From assembly GCA_031549415.1 (NCBI GenBank), contig JAVBPU010000005.1, positions 124,001 to 188,000 of the forward strand: DNA of 64,000 nucleotides, written 5' to 3'. This DNA comes from Limiplasma sp031549415. GTDB lineage: Bacteria > Bacillota > Clostridia > Christensenellales > Aristaeellaceae. Below are positions 7,354 to 15,605 of the stretch, one piece after another. The position numbers and the translations under genes are program-made. Within the stretch, counting starts at the first letter, position 1. Every line of letters begins with the position of its first letter. The notes below the pieces were generated by a model that worked only from the letters and a program-made list of their open reading frames with translations, ran no database searches and was not told where the DNA came from.

Positions 7354-8526
7354 ATGACAACGCTGGTTTTGCACAAGAATAAGGAACAGCGCGTATATGG
7401 CGGACACCCCTGGGTGTTTCGCAGCGATATCCAACGGGTGGAGGGCTCCTGCCCGGAGGGGGCCGTGGTGCGGGTGGTCAGCGACCGGGGGCAGTTTCTG
7501 GCCATGGCGGTGTACAATCCCCGCTCCCAGATTGCCCTGCGCCTTCTCAGCCGCCAGGAGGAACCCATTGACCGGGCCTTTATTTTTGGCCGGGTGAAGC
7601 GAGCCCTGGCCTACCGCCGCCATTTTGCGGACCTGCGCAGCTGCCGGCTATTGTTTGCGGAAAGCGACGGCCTGCCCGCCGTGATCGCGGATGCCTTTGG
7701 CGATGTGATCGTGCTGCAAAACCTCTGCCTGGGCATGGCCCAGTTTCAGCAGGACATCGTGGACGCTCTGGTGGAAGAGCTGCACCCCCAGGGCGTGTAC
7801 GAGCGCAACGACGTGCCTGTCCGCAGCCTAGAGGGCATGGAGCAACACACCGGCCTGCTCTATGGGCAGGTGCCCGACCGGGTGGAAATGGTGGAAAACG
7901 GCGTGCGTTTTTGGGTGGACGTGAAGGAAGGCCAAAAAACCGGCTTCTTTTTGGACCAAAAGGAGAACCGGGCGGCCATCGCCCCCTTTGTGAAAGAGGC
8001 ACAGGTGCTGGATTGCTTCACCCACACCGGCAGCTTTGCCCTCCATGCCGCCCACTACGGGGCCAGCCAGGTCACCGGGGTGGACATCAGCGAGGCCGCC
8101 TGCGCCTTTGCCACGGAAAACGCCATGCTGAACGGCTTCCAGGACAGGGTGCACTTTGCCTGCGCCAACGCCTTCGATTTTTTGAAGCACGCCCAGGACA
8201 GCCACCAGCAGTACGATATGGTGATCTTGGACCCGCCCGCCTTCACCAAAACCCGGGCCGCCGTGGCCGGGGCGCTGCGGGGGTACAAGGAAATCAACCT
8301 GCGGGGCATGAAGCTGGTGCGGGACGGGGGCTATCTGGTAACCTGTTCCTGCAGCCACCATGTGCTGCCGCCGCTGTTTATGGATATGCTGCGGGACGCG
8401 CAAAAGGACGCCCGGGTGCAGCTTAGGCAGGTGGAAAACCGCACCCAGGGCCGGGATCATCCCATTTTGCCCAGCGCGCCGGAAACGCAGTATCTCAAAT
8501 GCGGCATTTTTCAGGTGTTCAAATAG
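7354..8526 (+). CDS. Class I SAM-dependent 23S rRNA cytosine methyltransferase (RlmI/YwbD-like)
   Basis: 390 residues. N-terminal PUA domain (~1-80: GGHPWVFRSDI), central RlmI-like linker, then a Rossmann methyltransferase: motif I VLDCFTHTGSFALHAA, acidic GVDISE, motif IV DPPAFTKTR and TCSCSHHV with the candidate catalytic Cys. The family methylates C5 of a cytosine in 23S rRNA; the exact position here cannot be read. ATG 7354 has GGAGG 5-6 nt upstream and is preferred to an in-frame TTG at 7342. Divergent from the marR operon and sharing its control region. Confidence 0.92.
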   Translation: MTTLVLHKNKEQRVYGGHPWVFRSDIQRVEGSCPEGAVVRVVSDRGQFLAMAVYNPRSQIALRLLSRQEEPIDRAFIFGRVKRALAYRRHFADLRSCRLLFAESDGLPAVIADAFGDVIVLQNLCLGMAQFQQDIVDALVEELHPQGVYERNDVPVRSLEGMEQHTGLLYGQVPDRVEMVENGVRFWVDVKEGQKTGFFLDQKENRAAIAPFVKEAQVLDCFTHTGSFALHAAHYGASQVTGVDISEAACAFATENAMLNGFQDRVHFACANAFDFLKHAQDSHQQYDMVILDPPAFTKTRAAVAGALRGYKEINLRGMKLVRDGGYLVTCSCSHHVLPPLFMDMLRDAQKDARVQLRQVENRTQGRDHPILPSAPETQYLKCGIFQVFK

Positions 8527-8546
8527 AGAGAGCGAAAACCCACTTC

Positions 8547-9074
8547 TCAATCCCCAGAAAACACAAACCAGCAAAGGTCATTTCGCAGCCCTTCATCTTC
8601 GATGACCAGGGCCCGGATTTTCTCCGGCAGCCTGTCCCGCTGCCATTCACACTCTTGCCGTCTGGCGTTTTCCCGTTCCTCTTTGGGGGCGGCCGCCATG
8701 GCCGCTAAAATGGCATAGGCTGCCGCGCCCAGCTCATGGGCGGCCACATGGGCCACCGCCGCCGCCTGGCCTGCGGCCAGCGCCGCGCATTTGGCCGCTT
8801 CGGACCGAGCCTTCACTTCCCTGGCCGCGTCCTGGGCCGCCCCGGCGGCACAGCGGGCCTCCATCATGGAGATATCTCCCCTCACCCAGGCGTGGGCAGC
8901 CTCCACCGCCAGCCTCGGGCGGCGGTCCTCCGGGCACAGCGCTTCAAAGAGGGGCAGCGCATGCTCCGCGCATTCCGCCGCCCACACCGCCAGCAGCCGG
9001 TGGTCCCCGTCCAGCAAGGTCCCTCCCCGGCGAAGGGTGATGAACCGCTGGTCCCGGATTTTGGGCAAGATCAT
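8547..9074 (-). CDS. Putative immunity protein (imm5-like family)
   Basis: 175 residues: N-terminal LPKIRDQRFITLRRGGTLLDGDHRLLAVWAA segment, then Ala-rich helices with AAHAWVRGDISMMEARCAAGAAQDAAR and AAAVAHVAAHELGAAAYA, and a basic C-terminus ending CWFVFSGD. This matches proteins annotated putative immunity protein / imm-5-like. The family is helical, cytosolic and named for association with polymorphic toxins; no toxin gene lies nearby, so it is an orphan and its function is open. ATG 9074 has AAAGGAG about 12 nt upstream. Convergent with the methyltransferase gene, 20 bp apart. Confidence 0.75.
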   Translation of the reverse strand: MILPKIRDQRFITLRRGGTLLDGDHRLLAVWAAECAEHALPLFEALCPEDRRPRLAVEAAHAWVRGDISMMEARCAAGAAQDAAREVKARSEAAKCAALAAGQAAAVAHVAAHELGAAAYAILAAMAAAPKEERENARRQECEWQRDRLPEKIRALVIEDEGLRNDLCWFVFSGD

Positions 9075-9181
9075 AAAAATGCACTTCTCCTTTGAACCAA
9101 AAACTGGTAAATTCCGTCTGAGTAGTGTATCCTATAAAATAGCATGAACCGCTTTTCCCCGCAAGCAGAGAGGAGAAAAAC

Positions 9182-10201
9182 GTGCGAATCCTTTGTAGCC
9201 TCTGCCTCCTGGCCTTTCTTTGCCTGGCCGCCCTTCCCGCCGGCGCGGAAACCGAAATCGTCCTCACCTTTGGGGGGGACTGTGTGCTGGGCACCCGGGA
9301 GGAATGGCAAAAGGACCCGGAAAACTTCAACGCCCAGGTGGAAGCCCTGGGCCCCGACGGGTGGTTTGCCAACCTGCTCCCCGTTTTTCAGCAGGATGAC
9401 ATGACCTTTGTAAACCTGGAAGGGGTGCTAAAAAACGACGGCAAAAACGTTGTCAAGGACAAGGAATACCGTTTCCGAGGCCCCACCACCCATACGGAAA
9501 TCCTACGGCAAGCCAGCGTGGAGCAGGTGAACATCGCCAACAACCACATCATCGACTATGGGAAGGCCGGGCGGGCCTCCACCCTCAAGGCCCTGCAAGA
9601 AGCGGGCATCTTTTACAGCGGCTATGGCGAGCTGTACGTGTTTGAAAAAGACGGCTACAAAATTGGCTTTGGCGGCTGCCGGGAAACCCTGTTCCGGCAA
9701 AACCGCCGCCTTTTTGACGAGGATATTCAAAAGCTACAGGATTTGGGCTGCGATGTGATCCTCTACTCCTTTCACTGGGGAGAGGAGTACAGCCCCAAGC
9801 ACAACGCTTTGCAACAAAAAATGGCCCGGTACGCCATCGACAAAGGGGTGGACATCATTGTGGGCACCCATCCCCACTGCGTGCAGGGCATTGCCAAGTA
9901 CAAGGGGGCCCCGGTGCTGTACAGCCTGGGCAACCTGCTCTTTGGCGGCACCCATGAAATGACCACCTTTGACGCCTACATCGCCCAGGCCACCCTGCGC
10001 TTTGACGAGGCCGGGTACCAGGGGGTGGAGCTGCAGATTCTGCCTGTGCTCACCTCCAGCGATATTCCCCGCAACAATTTTCAGCCCATCCTGGCGGAGG
10101 GGAAGGACCATCAGCGCATTATGAAGCTCATTCAAAAGGACAGCACCCTCAAAATCAAAGAAACCATGTGGTTTGAAGCGCAACGGAACGAAAAGAAGTA
10201 G
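9182..10201 (+). CDS. Secreted CapA-family (PGA_cap) metallophosphatase-like protein
   Basis: 339 residues with an N-terminal signal peptide (LCSLCLLAFLCLAALPAGA, cleavage after ~residue 22). Core motifs of the PGA_cap metallophosphoesterase fold: FGGDCVLG, FVNLEGVL, NIANNHIIDYG, FHWGEEY and GTHPHCVQG, supplying the metal-binding Asp/Asn/His residues. Family members act in poly-gamma-glutamate capsule synthesis, but most stand-alone clostridial ones have no proven substrate and no capB/capC genes are present here. GTG start at 9182 follows GAGAGGAG. Divergent from the immunity-like gene. Confidence 0.88.
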   Translation: MRILCSLCLLAFLCLAALPAGAETEIVLTFGGDCVLGTREEWQKDPENFNAQVEALGPDGWFANLLPVFQQDDMTFVNLEGVLKNDGKNVVKDKEYRFRGPTTHTEILRQASVEQVNIANNHIIDYGKAGRASTLKALQEAGIFYSGYGELYVFEKDGYKIGFGGCRETLFRQNRRLFDEDIQKLQDLGCDVILYSFHWGEEYSPKHNALQQKMARYAIDKGVDIIVGTHPHCVQGIAKYKGAPVLYSLGNLLFGGTHEMTTFDAYIAQATLRFDEAGYQGVELQILPVLTSSDIPRNNFQPILAEGKDHQRIMKLIQKDSTLKIKETMWFEAQRNEKK

Positions 10202-10257
10202 GCGGGCGGGGAACGGCCTCTGGCGGCTTAAGGGCTATGCCCTTAAGAATCCCTTCC

Positions 10258-10338
10258 TTGCAATGCCCATTTCATGGGCATTGCAAAAGAGGGTCCAGGG
10301 ATGAAATCCCTGGTCAGGTGCAGGGGCGAAGCCCCTGC
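10258..10338. repeat. Three-hairpin intergenic element, copy 1
   Basis: Three consecutive perfect hairpins: TTGCAATGCCCAT/ATGGGCATTGCAA (10258-10286), CCAGGGAT/ATCCCTGG (10295-10313), GCAGGGGC/GCCCCTGC (10320-10338). Same order and similar stems at 18528-18604, 51315-51395 and 59361-59437. Located in a convergent gap. Confidence 0.8.
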
Positions 10339-10372
10339 ATCCAAAGGGTCCCTTGCGCCCCTCCCCCCCCCG

Positions 10373-11434
10373 TTACCGCGTAAAACGTGTCCACGCCACG
10401 GACCTGGCCATGCGTCTCCGGCTGCGCCCTCCGGAAAAGGGCTTCGCGACTCCCTCCCATTGCTTGAGCCAGGCCACCGTGTCCGCGATGGTCTGGCGCA
10501 AATCCCTGGGCTGGTAGCGAAGCTCCGCCGTGGCTTTGTCGTGGGAGAACCGGTCATTGGCTTGCAAGGTATGCAGGGAATAGGGCGTATACAGGGGCCG
10601 TCGCTTGGTCAGCTTGGCCCAGGCGGCCAAAAAAGGCACGGCCAGCTTGGCCATCCAAAGGGGCAAAGTGGGCAGCTTGCGGCCCCCGCTGATGTGGCGC
10701 ACCATGGCCAAAATGTCCTTGGCGTCATAATGCCGGTTGGACAAAATGTAGCAGTTGCCCGTCTTGCCACTTTCCGCCGCCAGCAGGCAGCCCTGGGCCA
10801 CGTCCCGCACGTCCACAAAGTCATAGCCGCCCCGCACGCAGGCGGGCAGCCTGCCCCGCATATAGTCCTTCACCATTTGCACAATGTGGTTGCTGCTGGT
10901 GTCATAGGGGCCTAAAATGCCGGAGGGATGCACAATCACCGCGTCCAGCCCGGCTTTCACCGCGTCCATCACGGCCTGGGTGGCCTCCGCCTTGGTTTTA
11001 GCGTACCCGCCCTCCACCGTTTCCGGGGAAAAATGCTCCACCTCGGTGATCAAATCCAGCCGGTCCCCTTCGGGGATGGCATGGACAGAACTGACGTACA
11101 CCATGCGCAGCCCCTTTTCCCGGCACAGCGCCGCCACGTTCTTGGTGCCGTTCACGTTCACCTCATACATCTGCGGCGTGGCCTCCTGCGAAATATCCAC
11201 AATGCCCGCCGTGTGAATCAATACCGCGTCCCGGGCCTGGACCCCTTCCAAAAGCGGGGCCAGGCTGTCTTTCTTCGTCACGTCCCCCCGAAAATACTGG
11301 ACGTTTCCTTGGTCTGTGGCTTGTTCCGTGGGCAACACCAGCCCCCGGACCTGGCAATCCTTTCCTTGCAATTCCCGCACCAGGGTGCTGCCCAGGTGGC
11401 CGTTGGCCCCTGTGATGATGTATAGCTGCCGCAT
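10373..11434 (-). CDS. NAD-dependent epimerase/dihydroflavonol-reductase-like SDR
   Basis: 353 residues, extended short-chain dehydrogenase. Rossmann motif TGANGHLGSTLV at the N-terminus; active-site residues YVSSVH (Ser) and GGYAKTKAEA (Tyr-x3-Lys); then GPYDTSSNH. Closest to 3-beta-hydroxysteroid/dihydroflavonol reductase-like members; the substrate cannot be told from sequence. ATG 11434 lies 10 nt after GGGAG; an in-frame GTG at 11443 is possible. The C-terminal ~20 residues are Arg-rich (SGGRSRRRMARS) and beyond the usual fold, perhaps an extension into adjacent non-coding DNA. Confidence 0.88.
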   Translation of the reverse strand: MRQLYIITGANGHLGSTLVRELQGKDCQVRGLVLPTEQATDQGNVQYFRGDVTKKDSLAPLLEGVQARDAVLIHTAGIVDISQEATPQMYEVNVNGTKNVAALCREKGLRMVYVSSVHAIPEGDRLDLITEVEHFSPETVEGGYAKTKAEATQAVMDAVKAGLDAVIVHPSGILGPYDTSSNHIVQMVKDYMRGRLPACVRGGYDFVDVRDVAQGCLLAAESGKTGNCYILSNRHYDAKDILAMVRHISGGRKLPTLPLWMAKLAVPFLAAWAKLTKRRPLYTPYSLHTLQANDRFSHDKATAELRYQPRDLRQTIADTVAWLKQWEGVAKPFSGGRSRRRMARSVAWTRFTR

Positions 11435-11466
11435 CCTTCGCACACTCCCTTCCGCAAAGGTACGTC

Positions 11467-11577
11467 AATCAAGTGGCTACGCCACTTGATTGAGTTGACG
11501 AATTCACTTGGAGGGACTGCGGTCCCTTCAAGCCTCCCCAAAACGACCTATAGCCATGAAGCTCTTCTTCATGGCTA
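11467..11577. repeat. Cluster of hairpins upstream of the epimerase gene
   Basis: CAATCAAGTGG CTACG CCACTTGATTG (11467-11493) and TAGCCATGAAG CTCTT CTTCATGGCTA (11551-11577) are perfect 11-bp stems; a weaker GGGACTGCGGTCCC stem lies between. The epimerase and DUF1667 genes both read leftward, so these may end the DUF1667 transcript's neighbour or shape a leader; no T-tract is evident. Confidence 0.65.
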
Positions 11578-11623
11578 CAGTATACACTTTTCGACCCAAA
11601 AATACAATGTCAACTGACGGATG

Positions 11624-11977
11624 CTATTCCAGATTCTTGGTGGCGATCACGTCAATGCCGGTGCCGCAAACATCGGCGCAAACCACCTGCCCCATACGGA
11701 CGGGCAGCTGGGGATGGAGCGACTCCAATACCCTCATGCAATCAAAAATTTTGTCCTTGGGAATGGGCGAAGCAGTTTTGACGCTAAGGGGCATGCTGCG
11801 CCCCGCCACAGGCACCACGGCGGTCACCATGCGGGTGGGCGCCAGGCACTCCTGCTTGGCATAGTCGATACCCCGCTTGCAGCTTTGGCCGCTGACCTCC
11901 GTCACCTGGCCCTCTTCCACCGTCACCTTCAGGCGGCAGCCCACAGGGCAGTTGATACAAGTGATGATCTGTTCCAT
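11624..11977 (-). CDS. DUF1667 redox protein
   Basis: 117 residues. Cys-rich N-terminus CINCPVGC, further C51-KRG and CADVCGTG near the C-terminus, as in DUF1667 proteins, which probably carry a metal or Fe-S centre. In Clostridia and Thermotogae it is encoded with a GlpA-like FAD enzyme and an FAD/NAD oxidoreductase, exactly as here (three genes, 12-bp gap then a TGATG overlap). Likely a small electron-transfer partner of the glycerol-3-phosphate dehydrogenase-like complex; the role is inferred from context. Confidence 0.9.
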   Translation of the reverse strand: MEQIITCINCPVGCRLKVTVEEGQVTEVSGQSCKRGIDYAKQECLAPTRMVTAVVPVAGRSMPLSVKTASPIPKDKIFDCMRVLESLHPQLPVRMGQVVCADVCGTGIDVIATKNLE

Positions 11978-11989
11978 GGGGCCCCTCCT

Positions 11990-13279
11990 TTACTTCTCAA
12001 TGAGCACGGTAAGGTCCTGTCCCGTCAGGGAAAATAGCTGCTCCGGCTTGAGCCACACATCGGCCATTTCGCCGGGGGTCAGGATGCGCTTCTTTTGCTT
12101 GAGCAGCTCCCTGTCCCCTTCCAGCACGCGGATGGTGGCGTTTTCAAACACCCCCGCAGGCCGGAACATCAGCTGCACCGGCTCCGCCGCTTCCCCGGGG
12201 GCTGGCACATGCAGCTTTTGCGGCACAACGCCCCGCACGCCCTCCCCATCCTTCACCGGGACGGTTGGGGCGGTCCGGGCGCGGCCCTGAGCAAAATTCG
12301 CGGCGGCCTTGCCCGCCTTGAGGCTTTCCATGCTCACAAAGTCCACCAAATCATGGACGTGCAGCACATTGCCGCAGGCAAAAATGCCCGACTGGCTGGT
12401 TTGCAGGTCGTCGTCCACCACAGGCCCCTGGGTGAGGGGCGAAATCTCCACCTGGGCCTGCTGGCTTAGCTCATTTTCTGGGATCAGGCCCACGGACAGC
12501 AGCAGCGTATCGCATTCCAGCCGCTGCTCGGTGCCGGGCATGGGCTTGCGGTCCTCGTCCACCTGGGCGATGGTCACCGCGCTAAGCCGCTCCCTGCCTT
12601 CAATGTCCACCACCGTGTGGCTCAGCAACAGCGGAATGCCGTAGTCCTCCAAGCACTGCACAATATTGCGGTTCAGGCCGCTGCTGTAGGGCATCAGCTC
12701 CACGCAGGCCAGCACCTTGGCCCCTTGCAAAGTCATGCGCCGGGCCATGATCAGCCCGATATCCCCACTGCCCAAAATCACCACCCGCTTGCCGGGCATG
12801 TGCCCTTCCAGGTTCACAAATTTCTGGGCGGTGCCAGCGGAATAGATGCCCGCGGGGCGGGTCCCCGGCGTGCCCAGCGCGCCCCTGGGCCGCTCCCGGC
12901 AGCCCATGGCCAGCACGATGGCCCCCGCCTCAAAAAGCTGCACGCCCTTTTCTTTGCTGACCGCCGTCACAAAACGGTTCCTGTCTATGCTCAACACCGT
13001 GGTTTGCAGCTGCACCGGGATGCCCAGAGCTTCGATTTTTTCCATGTCCCGCTGGGCGTATTCCGGGCCGGTCAGCTCCTCTTTGAAGCGGTGCAAGCCA
13101 AAGCCGTTGTGAATGCACTGCCGCAGAATGCCGCCCATCTCCTCTTCCCTCTCCAGCACCAGCAGGTTGGAAACCCCCGCTTCCCTGGCTGCGATGGCCG
13201 CCGCCAGCCCCGCCGGACCCGCGCCCACCACCAGCACATCCACGTACATCACTTGGCTTTTCAGCTCCGGGCTTAGCAT
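11990..13279 (-). CDS. FAD/NAD(P)-dependent oxidoreductase of the GlpA-like redox cluster
   Basis: 429 residues. N-terminal FAD motif VVGAGPAGLAAAIAAREAG, redox Cys in GILRQCIHNGFG, second dinucleotide motif VVILGSGDIGLIMARR, and a C-terminal VFACGNVLHVHD-type FAD segment. Resembles the sarcosine-oxidase-alpha/hydrogen-cyanide-synthase-like oxidoreductases found with DUF1667. Start ATG 13279 overlaps the preceding TGA (TGATG) with GGAAGGGGG upstream; the longer open frame is not used. Probably passes electrons from the FAD dehydrogenase to another acceptor. Confidence 0.9.
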   Translation of the reverse strand: MLSPELKSQVMYVDVLVVGAGPAGLAAAIAAREAGVSNLLVLEREEEMGGILRQCIHNGFGLHRFKEELTGPEYAQRDMEKIEALGIPVQLQTTVLSIDRNRFVTAVSKEKGVQLFEAGAIVLAMGCRERPRGALGTPGTRPAGIYSAGTAQKFVNLEGHMPGKRVVILGSGDIGLIMARRMTLQGAKVLACVELMPYSSGLNRNIVQCLEDYGIPLLLSHTVVDIEGRERLSAVTIAQVDEDRKPMPGTEQRLECDTLLLSVGLIPENELSQQAQVEISPLTQGPVVDDDLQTSQSGIFACGNVLHVHDLVDFVSMESLKAGKAAANFAQGRARTAPTVPVKDGEGVRGVVPQKLHVPAPGEAAEPVQLMFRPAGVFENATIRVLEGDRELLKQKKRILTPGEMADVWLKPEQLFSLTGQDLTVLIEK

Positions 13280-14736
13280 CAGGCATCCCCCTTCCGGGCG
13301 TCTTGCAGGCTGCCCACCAGCAACCGGCTGTCCCCGCCGCATTTGGTCACCGCCAAGGGTGACATATCCAGCTCTTCCGCCAGAATCTCCAGCACCCGGG
13401 GGCTGCAAAACCCGCCCTGGCAACGGCCCATGCCCGCCCGGACCCGGCGCTTCACCCCGTCGATACTGGTGGCCCCCACGGGCCTGCGGATGGCGGCGCG
13501 GATCTCCGCCTCGGTGACCTGCTCACAGCGGCACACCAGGTTGCCCTGCTGGGGGTTCTGTTTCGCCGCCTCCACCCGCTCCTGGAGGGTCATGCTGGCA
13601 AAGGGCTTCTCCATCCGGGGATAGGGCTTCCAGTCCTTCTTGGGCTTCAGCGGGCTGTCCGCCAGCACCATTTCGCAAAGCAGCTCCGCGATGGCCGGGG
13701 CGGCGGTGAGGCCCGGGCTTTCAATGCCCACCGCCTCATAGGCCCCCGGTGCGCCCCCCACGGCCCCCACCACAAAATCGTCCCCCTTTTCATGGGTCCG
13801 GATGCCCGCAAAGGTGGTGATCACCGTGCGCAGGCTTTCGGCGGGCCAGGTCAGCCGGGCCGCGTCCAGCACGGCCCCCAGCGCTTCCGCCGTGGTGCCC
13901 ACGTCCCACAGGCTGTCCACGTCCTGGGCGGAGGGCCCCAGCAACAAATTGCCGTGGACCGTGGGGCTGACCAGCACCCCCTTTCCCATTTTGGTGGGGG
14001 TTTGAAAGATGGTTTTGGTAAAGGGCAGAGGCTGCACATGGTCCAGCACATAGTATTCGCCCTTGCGGGGGCTGGTTTCCAGCTTGGTTTCGCTGATTTG
14101 GTTGTGCAGCCGGGCGGCGTCGATCCCTGCGCAGTTGATCACCACCCGGGCCTGGATGGGCTCCCGGCCTTCCCCCACATGCAGCACAAAGCCGCCCTCT
14201 GTTTTTTGAATGGTCTCCACTTCGGTGTTTCGCAAAAAGGCCACGCCGTTCAGGGCGGCATGGTCCGCCAGGGCGTAGGTCAGCTCATAGGGGCTGGTGA
14301 TGCCGCTGGTGGCCACGTGCAACGCGCCCACCACCGCCGGGTTCAGGCCCGGTTCCAGCGCCCGGGCTTCCTCTCCATCCACCAGCGCCAGGCCGGATAC
14401 CCCGTTGGCCTCCCCCTGCTCCTTTAGCCGCCGCAGAGTGGCTTCCCCTTCCGGGTCAAAGGCCACCACCAGCGCGCCGGGCCTGCCATAGGGCACCTGC
14501 AATTCCTTGCACAGCTCCGGGTACATCCTAGCCCCCAGCACGTTCAGCCTGGCTTTCAGGCTGCCCGGGGTGGCGTCAAACCCGGCATGCACGATGCCGC
14601 TATTGGCCTTGCTGGCCCCCTCGGCCACGTCGTGGCCCCTTTCCAGCACCGCGATGTCCGCCTCATAGGCGGACAGCAACCGGGCCACCGCGCAGCCCAC
14701 CACGCCGCCGCCAATGATGACAATGTCCTTTTTCAA
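13279..14736 (-). CDS. Glycerol-3-phosphate dehydrogenase-like FAD enzyme with BFD-like Fe-S domain
   Basis: 485 residues. FAD-binding DAO fold: IVIIGGGVVGCAVARLLS, SKANSGIVHAGFDA, FAGIRTHEKGDDFVVG. C-terminal BFD-like [2Fe-2S] domain with CRCEQVTEAEIRAAI and GRCQGGFC cysteines. The architecture fits anaerobic GlpA-type dehydrogenases and related L-2-hydroxyacid oxidases; G3P is the most likely but unproven substrate. TTG start at 14736 is chosen because GGAGG lies 8 nt before it and the protein then begins MKKDIVIIGGG; the longer ORF has no site. First gene of a three-gene operon. Confidence 0.9.
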   Translation of the reverse strand: MKKDIVIIGGGVVGCAVARLLSAYEADIAVLERGHDVAEGASKANSGIVHAGFDATPGSLKARLNVLGARMYPELCKELQVPYGRPGALVVAFDPEGEATLRRLKEQGEANGVSGLALVDGEEARALEPGLNPAVVGALHVATSGITSPYELTYALADHAALNGVAFLRNTEVETIQKTEGGFVLHVGEGREPIQARVVINCAGIDAARLHNQISETKLETSPRKGEYYVLDHVQPLPFTKTIFQTPTKMGKGVLVSPTVHGNLLLGPSAQDVDSLWDVGTTAEALGAVLDAARLTWPAESLRTVITTFAGIRTHEKGDDFVVGAVGGAPGAYEAVGIESPGLTAAPAIAELLCEMVLADSPLKPKKDWKPYPRMEKPFASMTLQERVEAAKQNPQQGNLVCRCEQVTEAEIRAAIRRPVGATSIDGVKRRVRAGMGRCQGGFCSPRVLEILAEELDMSPLAVTKCGGDSRLLVGSLQDARKGDA

Positions 14737-14777
14737 AGCAGAAGTCCTCCAAATCAGTACTGATGAATCAAATTGCT

Positions 14778-15521
14778 TTAGGGCAGGCCGCACAGCGTCC
14801 GCACCACATCATAGGCCATATACAGCCCCGCCACCGAGGGCACAAAGGGCACGGAGCCGGGGGAGGGCCTTCCGCTGTCCCGGCGTTCCACAGGGGTGTC
14901 CCCGTCCGCCTCGCCTTTCATGGCCTTTTCCGTGGAGTACACGCACCGCAGGGCCTCCACGCCCCGCTTGCGTAGCTCCCGCCGCATCACCCGGCACAGG
15001 GGGCAGCCCGCGGTATCAAACAGGTCCCCGATACGGATCTGGGTGGGGTCCAGGCGGTTGCCCATGCCCATGCAGGACACCAGCGGAATGCCCCGGGCTT
15101 TGCAGGTAACGGCCAGATCAATCTTCGCCGCCACGGTATCCACCGCGTCCACCACAAAGGCCACATCCTGGGGAATGGGCACCGGGGTCTCCGGCATATG
15201 AAAGGCTTCTATGGCAACGATCTCCGCCTCCGGGGCAATGTCCCGCAGCCGCTCCCCCACCACCACCGCCTTGGCACGACCCAGGGTGGAGGTGAGGGCG
15301 GGCAGCTGGCGGTTCAGGTTGGAGGGGGCCACGGTGTCCGCATCCACCAAGGTCAGCTTGCCCACGCCCGCCCGGCACAGGGCTTCGGCGGCGTAGCTGC
15401 CCACGCCCCCCAGGCCAAAAACCATGCCGTGGCTGTTTCGCAGCTTGTCCAGGTTTTCTTGTCCAAGCAGCAGGGCCGTTCGCGCTTGCCACTGGGTCCC
15501 GCTGCCGTCCACTCCATCCAT
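14778..15521 (-). CDS. tcdA: tRNA threonylcarbamoyladenosine dehydratase (ThiF/E1-like)
   Basis: 247 residues of the E1-like family: nucleotide motif GLGGVGSYAAEALCRAGVG, VDADTVAPSNLNRQ, AVDTVAAKI, SCMGMGNRLDPT and CPLCRVMRRELRKRG, which matches TcdA (CsdL). It converts t6A37 of tRNA to the cyclic form using ATP. An N-terminal QWQARTALLLGQENLDKL segment is typical. ATG 15521; own promoter at 15555-15583. Gap of 41 bp to the downstream redox operon, so read-through is possible. Confidence 0.93.
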   Translation of the reverse strand: MDGVDGSGTQWQARTALLLGQENLDKLRNSHGMVFGLGGVGSYAAEALCRAGVGKLTLVDADTVAPSNLNRQLPALTSTLGRAKAVVVGERLRDIAPEAEIVAIEAFHMPETPVPIPQDVAFVVDAVDTVAAKIDLAVTCKARGIPLVSCMGMGNRLDPTQIRIGDLFDTAGCPLCRVMRRELRKRGVEALRCVYSTEKAMKGEADGDTPVERRDSGRPSPGSVPFVPSVAGLYMAYDVVRTLCGLP

Positions 15522-15554
15522 CCCTTTCCAAGAAGGCTTATAGGCTATTTTTGT

Positions 15555-15583
15555 ATTATAATGAAAAACCGCAAAAACCGCAA
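15555..15583 (-). promoter_or_regulatory. Promoter of tcdA
   Basis: Minus strand TTGCGG (15578-15583), 17-bp spacer, TATAAT (15555-15560). Confidence 0.7.
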
Positions 15584-15605
15584 GAAAAAAAGCCTCTCGC
15601 GCCGC

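Noticed and set aside
10373..10433. Frameshift at the end of the epimerase gene
   Set aside because: The Arg-rich tail is unusual but the frame is continuous and no second fragment is visible.
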